Source: JBDKGV01 sp039798005 (GTDB lineage: Bacteria > Fibrobacterota > Fibrobacteria > UBA5070). Taken from it: a stretch of 10,320 bases of DNA. The notes under the pieces are model-generated. The model did not search any database and was not told the DNA's origin. It saw only the letters and a list, made by a program, of their open reading frames with translations. This document shows, in pieces, positions 7,338-10,320 of this stretch (position 1 is its first letter; every line of letters starts with the position of its first letter). Both the position numbers and the translations under genes were made by a program. The stretch covers positions 1 through 10,320 of the forward strand of contig JBDKGV010000121.1 of assembly GCA_039798005.1 (NCBI GenBank). The letters run 5' to 3'.

Positions 7338-7369
7338 AAAAAGCCCACCGCGATCGCGATGGGCTTTTT
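7338..7369. terminator. Bidirectional intrinsic terminator
   Basis: AAAAAGCCCA at 7338-7347 is the exact reverse complement of TGGGCTTTTT at 7360-7369. A run of T on the + strand (7365-7370) and the matching run of A at 7338-7342 give a U-tract in either direction. The interior contains the palindrome CGCGATCGCG (7349-7358), which can extend the stem past one C/A mismatch. It lies between the + strand response regulator and the - strand htpX, whose 3' ends converge here, and so serves both. Confidence 0.9.
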
Positions 7370-7393
7370 TGATCAATGCACCGGGCGCAAGGC

Positions 7394-8284
7394 TCAGCGG
7401 CGATTCTCCTCCAAGGCGGCGATGCGATCGGAGAGATCGGGGTGGGTGGAGAAGAAGGCCATCCACCCCTGCTTGCCTGCGATCTTGAGCGTCGCGAAGG
7501 ACTTCTCGCTGGTGTCCACCGCGTCGTGGTAGGTCTGGAGCTTGCGAAGGGCGGCGATCATCTTCTCGCGCCCGGAAAGGGCGGCGGCACCGGCGTCCGC
7601 GCGGTATTCGCGCTTGCGGGAGAACCAGGCGGTGATCATCGAACCCAGGATGCCGAAGACGATCTGCAAGATGATGATGGTCGCGAACTCGACGATGCCG
7701 GCGATCGGGCTTTCCCGACCATCCTCGTCGCGCATGGAGCTGCGAAGGCCCCAGGCGATGATGCGGGCGAAGAACATCACGAAGGCGTTGACCACGCCTT
7801 GGATGAGCGTCATGGTGACCATGTCGCCGTTGCCGATGTGCGAAACCTCGTGGGCAAGCACGCCTTCGAGCTCCTGGCGATTCATGGTGCGCATGATGCC
7901 GGTGGACACGGCAACCAAGGAGCGGCTCTTGGAAGGGCCGGTCGCGAAGGCGTTGACCTCTTCGCTCTCGTAGTAGCCCACTTCGGGTTCAGGCAATCCC
8001 GCTTGGCGGGCCAGTCGCACGGTGGTCTCGTGAACCCAGTCCAGCGTGGCATCGCCGGTGGCGCCGTTGAGCAGCTTGATTCCCATGCTCCATTTGGCCA
8101 TCCAGCGGGACATCTGGAGCGAAATGAAGGAACCGGCCATGCCCCAGAACAGGCACATGAGCAAGAGGGGCAGGAGTCCGGTGCCGCGCAGTGCAGGAAC
8201 GAAGGCGGACAGGACGGACCATGCCACCGACAGAGCAAGCATCACCGCGATGTTGGTGGCCAAGAAGAGCAGTATTCTTTTCAT
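7394..8284 (-). CDS. htpX: HtpX membrane-bound zinc metalloprotease
   Basis: The product has 296 residues, almost the same length as E. coli HtpX (293). It is an inner-membrane M48 peptidase that degrades damaged or misfolded membrane proteins, acting alongside FtsH. Two N-terminal membrane segments are seen at about 4-24 and 37-56. Then come the conserved 'VGYYESEEVNAFATG' (102-116), the zinc-binding HEVSH at 145-149 (catalytic E146), hydrophobic segments at about 157-180 and 195-220, and the third zinc ligand E226 in 'RKREYRADAGAA'. The protein ends with the family's 'HPDLSDRIAALE'. GGAGGAA lies 6 nt before the ATG. It is transcribed alone, against its neighbours, from a promoter with a perfect TATAAT box and ends at the shared terminator. 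All key residues are intact. Confidence 0.97.
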   Translation of the reverse strand: MKRILLFLATNIAVMLALSVAWSVLSAFVPALRGTGLLPLLLMCLFWGMAGSFISLQMSRWMAKWSMGIKLLNGATGDATLDWVHETTVRLARQAGLPEPEVGYYESEEVNAFATGPSKSRSLVAVSTGIMRTMNRQELEGVLAHEVSHIGNGDMVTMTLIQGVVNAFVMFFARIIAWGLRSSMRDEDGRESPIAGIVEFATIIILQIVFGILGSMITAWFSRKREYRADAGAAALSGREKMIAALRKLQTYHDAVDTSEKSFATLKIAGKQGWMAFFSTHPDLSDRIAALEENRR

Positions 8285-8316
8285 GGTGAGTTCCTCCGGT
8301 AAGAGATTATGGTAAG

Positions 8317-8346
8317 ATTATACAAGGTGATCGATGCAAAAAGCAA
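8317..8346 (-). promoter_or_regulatory. Promoter of htpX (sigma-70 type)
   Basis: Read on the - strand, a perfect -10 box TATAAT (+ strand 8317-8322) lies 18 bp after TTGCTT (8341-8346), a half-matching -35 box. The expected start of transcription near 8310 leaves a short leader of about 25 nt before the htpX ATG, containing its ribosome binding site. The -10 box is convincing and the -35 is weak, as would suit an activated promoter. Confidence 0.6.
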
Positions 8347-8366
8347 GTCACAGTTTCCCAAGTCAC
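8344..8366. repeat. 8-bp direct repeat, possible operator in the htpX/HD-GYP divergent region
   Basis: CAAGTCAC occurs exactly at 8344-8351 and again at 8359-8366, 15 bp start to start. The first copy overlaps the -35 box of htpX. The repeat lies in the 141-nt gap between divergent htpX and the HD-GYP-like gene. Tandem half-sites at a promoter are typical of response-regulator or other dimeric-activator binding. No matching regulator can be named. Confidence 0.4.
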
Positions 8367-8425
8367 GTCAGAAAATGGTAACAAGCCCACAGCGTTCCGG
8401 GTTCGCTTATTGCATAATGGGAAGA

Positions 8426-9622
8426 ATGAAGTTGTCACGGATCCCATCACAAACCCTGCGTGCCGGCTTGGTTCTGGATCGCAACGCCTGTGATTCCTCG
8501 GGTGAGATCGTCGTGCGTGCCGGTACGATCCTTCTGCAGGATGCCGTGGATCGGTTGCTGGAGGATGGCTGGTTTCGTCAGGAGGACATTCCCGCGGGTC
8601 TTCTTGCCTTGGAGTGTTCGTGGAACCGCAAGGACCGTGCGCCGGGTCTGCGGCTCAATTCGCGCTCGCGCTTCTTTGCCGCCTCCGAACGCCATCTGAT
8701 GGCGCTTGATCAGTGCTTCGTCTCGCTCTTGGGGGGCAAGCCCGAAGGGGTGTGGTCTTCGCTCTTGGAGATCGCCGGTGGGGTGCAATTGGCACTGAGC
8801 CAAGATGCCGAAGGGTACCAAGCCTCGCTGGAGCTCTTTGAAGGGGCCCATTACGGGCTGCTGCATGCCCTGCATTCGGCGAGCTTGTGTGAGCTGGTGG
8901 CACGGGCCATGGGCGAGAGTGAACCCGATCGCAAGCGCCTGCTCGGGGCCGCCTTGACACGAGATATCGGTTTCGTGGGCTTGCAGGAGATCCTCGATCT
9001 CAACCGGGGAGGGCTCGATCCCATCCAGCGCCGTCAGGTCCAGTGGCATCCGCGGGTGAGTCGCCATCTTTTGGAGGCTGCAGGCATTTCCGATCCCCCT
9101 TGGCTTTCGGCTGTCGAGCAGCACCATGAACGGTTGGACGGCAGTGGCTACCCGGAAGGAACCCTTTCCGATGGCATTCATCCCTGGGCCAGGATCTTGG
9201 CGATCGCCGACATCTATTCGGCCATGACCAAGGTGCGCGGGCATCGCGATGCCATCCAAGGAACCGGTGCGCTTCAGGAAATCTTCGCCAAGCGGGGAGC
9301 TGAAGTCGATGCCGGCATCACGGGTCGCTTCGTGAGCGTGTTGGGGATCTATCCGCCGGGAAGTCTCGTCAAGCTTGCGTGTGGCGAAACCGCGATCGTA
9401 TTGAGGCCCGGCCCCAACCCTCGCTATCCGATGATCAAGTCCTTGACCAGTCCCTCGGGCCAATTCCTGCCCATCAATCCATCGCGTGATCCGTCCGATC
9501 CCCAGTTTGCCATCGAGGCGATCCTGCCTCGAGACAAGCATCTGCTGGGTCGCTTGAACCACCGTCAGCTTTGGGGAGATCCGGAGAAGATCCAGATCAA
9601 ATCGAGCTTTCCCGGCGGTTAA
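8426..9622 (+). CDS. HD-GYP-family protein with altered HD motif
   Basis: The start ATG 8426 is chosen because the protein then begins MKLSRIPSQTLRAGLVLDRN, the usual opening of many HD-GYP proteins (MKL..I..L.pGm.L..). The frame is open upstream to 8309 with unconvincing sequence. The ribosome site is poor (GGGAAG almost touching the ATG). Of 398 residues, about 1-55 form the common N-terminal domain and 140-310 the HD-GYP domain. That domain includes H150 (LHSASLCELVA), RDIGF at 179-183 where HDIGK is expected, H208, HHERLDGSGYP at 233-243, and D262 (ADIYSA). It ends with a typical C-terminal extension (SVLGIYPPGSLVKLACGE...). In active enzymes, HD and the lysine of HDIGK bind metal; here they are R179 and F183. 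c-di-GMP hydrolysis is therefore doubtful, although the HHE/GYP substrate region is kept. No receiver or membrane segment is present, so it is cytoplasmic. Its stop overlaps that of the convergent gene. Confidence 0.87.
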   Translation: MKLSRIPSQTLRAGLVLDRNACDSSGEIVVRAGTILLQDAVDRLLEDGWFRQEDIPAGLLALECSWNRKDRAPGLRLNSRSRFFAASERHLMALDQCFVSLLGGKPEGVWSSLLEIAGGVQLALSQDAEGYQASLELFEGAHYGLLHALHSASLCELVARAMGESEPDRKRLLGAALTRDIGFVGLQEILDLNRGGLDPIQRRQVQWHPRVSRHLLEAAGISDPPWLSAVEQHHERLDGSGYPEGTLSDGIHPWARILAIADIYSAMTKVRGHRDAIQGTGALQEIFAKRGAEVDAGITGRFVSVLGIYPPGSLVKLACGETAIVLRPGPNPRYPMIKSLTSPSGQFLPINPSRDPSDPQFAIEAILPRDKHLLGRLNHRQLWGDPEKIQIKSSFPGG

Positions 9623-10065
9623 TCCTCCCCGAAGTTCCTCGCCTGCCGCACTTGCTTCTTCTGGGAATGCTGGGTCTTGGCCACGCGATGCCGTCGTTTG
9701 GCACCCTTGGAGAGCTTGGTCGCCTTGCGGGGCTTGGGCCGGAAATTCAAGGCGGCGACCCGGGCGCGCAGCTTGGTCAGGCAATGCTGCTTGTTGATGA
9801 GCTGGGAGCGCTCCTCCTGGCTCTGGACCACGATGCCGCTGGGCAGGTGACGCAGCCGGACGGCGCTTTCCGTCTTGTTGACGTTCTGCCCGCCCGGGCC
9901 GGAAGAGCGGAACGTGTCGACTTCGCATTCGTCCAGCAGATCCTCGTCGCTCTCGGGCAGGATGATCTGCGGGCGCTCCGCGGGCGCTGGCGGTTGTCCG
10001 GTCGAAGGATTCGAATGGATGCTGTCGTTCATCCCTTGCGAAGTTAACTTGCCGAACTCCCTCAT
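9619..10065 (-). CDS. GGQ-domain peptide chain release factor-like protein (ribosome rescue)
   Basis: The gene encodes a short protein (148 residues from ATG 10065) carrying the catalytic domain of class I release factors. 'FRSSGPGGQNVNKTESAVRL' holds the GGQ at 58-60, which enters the peptidyl-transferase centre to hydrolyse peptidyl-tRNA. 'GIVVQSQEERSQ' follows, as in RF1/RF2. The codon-recognition domains are absent. The C-terminus (from about 110) is a very basic tail rich in Lys/Arg, like ArfB (YaeJ), which places such a tail in the empty mRNA channel of stalled ribosomes. The GPGGQNVNK variant is closer to RF than to ArfB sequences, so it is named by domain only. ATG 10065 has AGGAG 8 nt upstream (+ strand 10074-10078). 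The alternative ATG at 10032 (137 residues) has AAGGG too close. The gene shares CATG with greB and TTAA with the HD-GYP gene. Confidence 0.88.
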   Translation of the reverse strand: MREFGKLTSQGMNDSIHSNPSTGQPPAPAERPQIILPESDEDLLDECEVDTFRSSGPGGQNVNKTESAVRLRHLPSGIVVQSQEERSQLINKQHCLTKLRARVAALNFRPKPRKATKLSKGAKRRHRVAKTQHSQKKQVRQARNFGED

Positions 10066-10320
10066 GAACAAGACTCCTATCAGCAAAGACGGCTTTGCGG
10101 CCTTGCGCGCCGAACACGACCAGCTCATCGACGTCGAACGGCCTCGGGTCTGCGATGAGGTCGCCTTCGCCGCCGCCCAAGGCGATCGCTCCGAAAATGC
10201 CGAGTACATCTACGGCAAGAAGCGCCTGCGTGAGATCGATCGTCGCATCGGATACCTGCGCCGCCGGATCGACGGAGTGGCCGTGGTCGAACGGCCTCCC
10301 GAGGATCTCGGGGTCGTGCG
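10064..10320 (+). CDS. greB: Transcription elongation factor GreB, N-terminal part
   Basis: The frame opens at ATG 10064 and runs out of the window after 85 codons. The sequence has the GreA/GreB N-terminal coiled-coil: 'SKDGFAALRAEHDQL', 'ERPRVCDEVAFAAAQGDRSE' and 'NAEYIYGKKRLREIDRRIGYL'. The GDRSEN acidic tip that reaches the RNA polymerase active site is intact. The stretch Y-x-Y-x-KKRLREIDRRI is specific to GreB rather than GreA. Gre factors stimulate transcript cleavage in backtracked RNA polymerase. No clear Shine-Dalgarno site precedes the start, and the upstream region is occupied by the divergent release-factor-like gene, so its promoter must lie inside or close to that gene. Confidence 0.92.
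   Translation, partial: MNKTPISKDGFAALRAEHDQLIDVERPRVCDEVAFAAAQGDRSENAEYIYGKKRLREIDRRIGYLRRRIDGVAVVERPPEDLGVV

Noticed and set aside
7335..7532. Small + strand ORF beginning MKKPTAIAMGFF with AAGGA upstream
   Set aside because: Its first codons are the terminator hairpin itself and the rest is antisense to the end of htpX. The apparent start and ribosome site are coincidental.
7376..8302. Long + strand open frame of 308 codons
   Set aside because: It is antisense to htpX, whose zinc site and full-length match are unambiguous.
8411..8418. CATAAT as a -10 box for the HD-GYP-like gene
   Set aside because: No acceptable -35 box lies 16-18 bp upstream (CAGCGT at best), and transcription would start almost on the start codon.
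8447..10180. Long - strand open frame of 577 codons
   Set aside because: It runs antisense to the well-supported HD-GYP gene and out of frame with the release-factor-like gene. The product is low-complexity in R/G/P/Q with no motif, as expected for a high-GC shadow frame.

Overview
The window looks like a chromosomal segment of a high-GC, Gram-negative bacterium. It encodes a tripartite RND exporter with an outer-membrane component, two lipoproteins with clear lipoboxes, HtpX and GreB. A SpoVG-like protein and two c-di-GMP-type signalling proteins with altered active sites suggest a lineage outside the best-studied Proteobacteria, perhaps Fibrobacterota or a deltaproteobacteria-like group. 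This taxonomic guess is weak because there is no rRNA or other marker. No tRNA, rRNA, CRISPR array, insertion sequence or phage gene was seen.

Layout: (1) 2-4662, + strand: the end of a TolC-family outer-membrane protein, then a lipoprotein periplasmic adaptor, an RND permease and a tiny DUF2892-type membrane protein. Spacing is tight (33 nt, 3 nt, then a GTGA start/stop overlap), so this is one operon. It is closed by a 15-bp hairpin with a cUUCGg tetraloop at 4672-4705. (2) 4754-7219, + strand: a SpoVG-like regulator, a lipoprotein of unknown function, and a response regulator whose output domain is a degenerate GGDEF domain (KGNCY replaces GGDEF). A bidirectional terminator at 7338-7369 follows. 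(3) 7394-8284, - strand: the membrane metalloprotease HtpX, with a strong promoter and an 8-bp direct repeat upstream. (4) 8426-9622, + strand: an HD-GYP-family protein that keeps the HHE and GYP motifs but has RD in place of HD and lacks the following lysine. (5) 9619-10065, - strand: a GGQ-domain release-factor-like protein. It overlaps the HD-GYP gene tail to tail (TTAA) and meets greB head to head (CATG). (6) 10064-10320, + strand: the N-terminal part of greB, cut by the window end.

How they may work together: the first block is an envelope efflux pump. The middle and right parts are housekeeping and stress functions (membrane protein quality control, ribosome rescue, transcript rescue) mixed with two signalling proteins. 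Both signalling proteins carry substitutions in residues normally needed for c-di-GMP synthesis or hydrolysis, so they are best read as possible nucleotide sensors or protein-interaction modules rather than enzymes. This degenerate pair on either side of htpX, the UUCG hairpin and the zero-spacing release-factor/greB arrangement are the most unusual items. I see no clear evidence of a wholly new multi-gene system.
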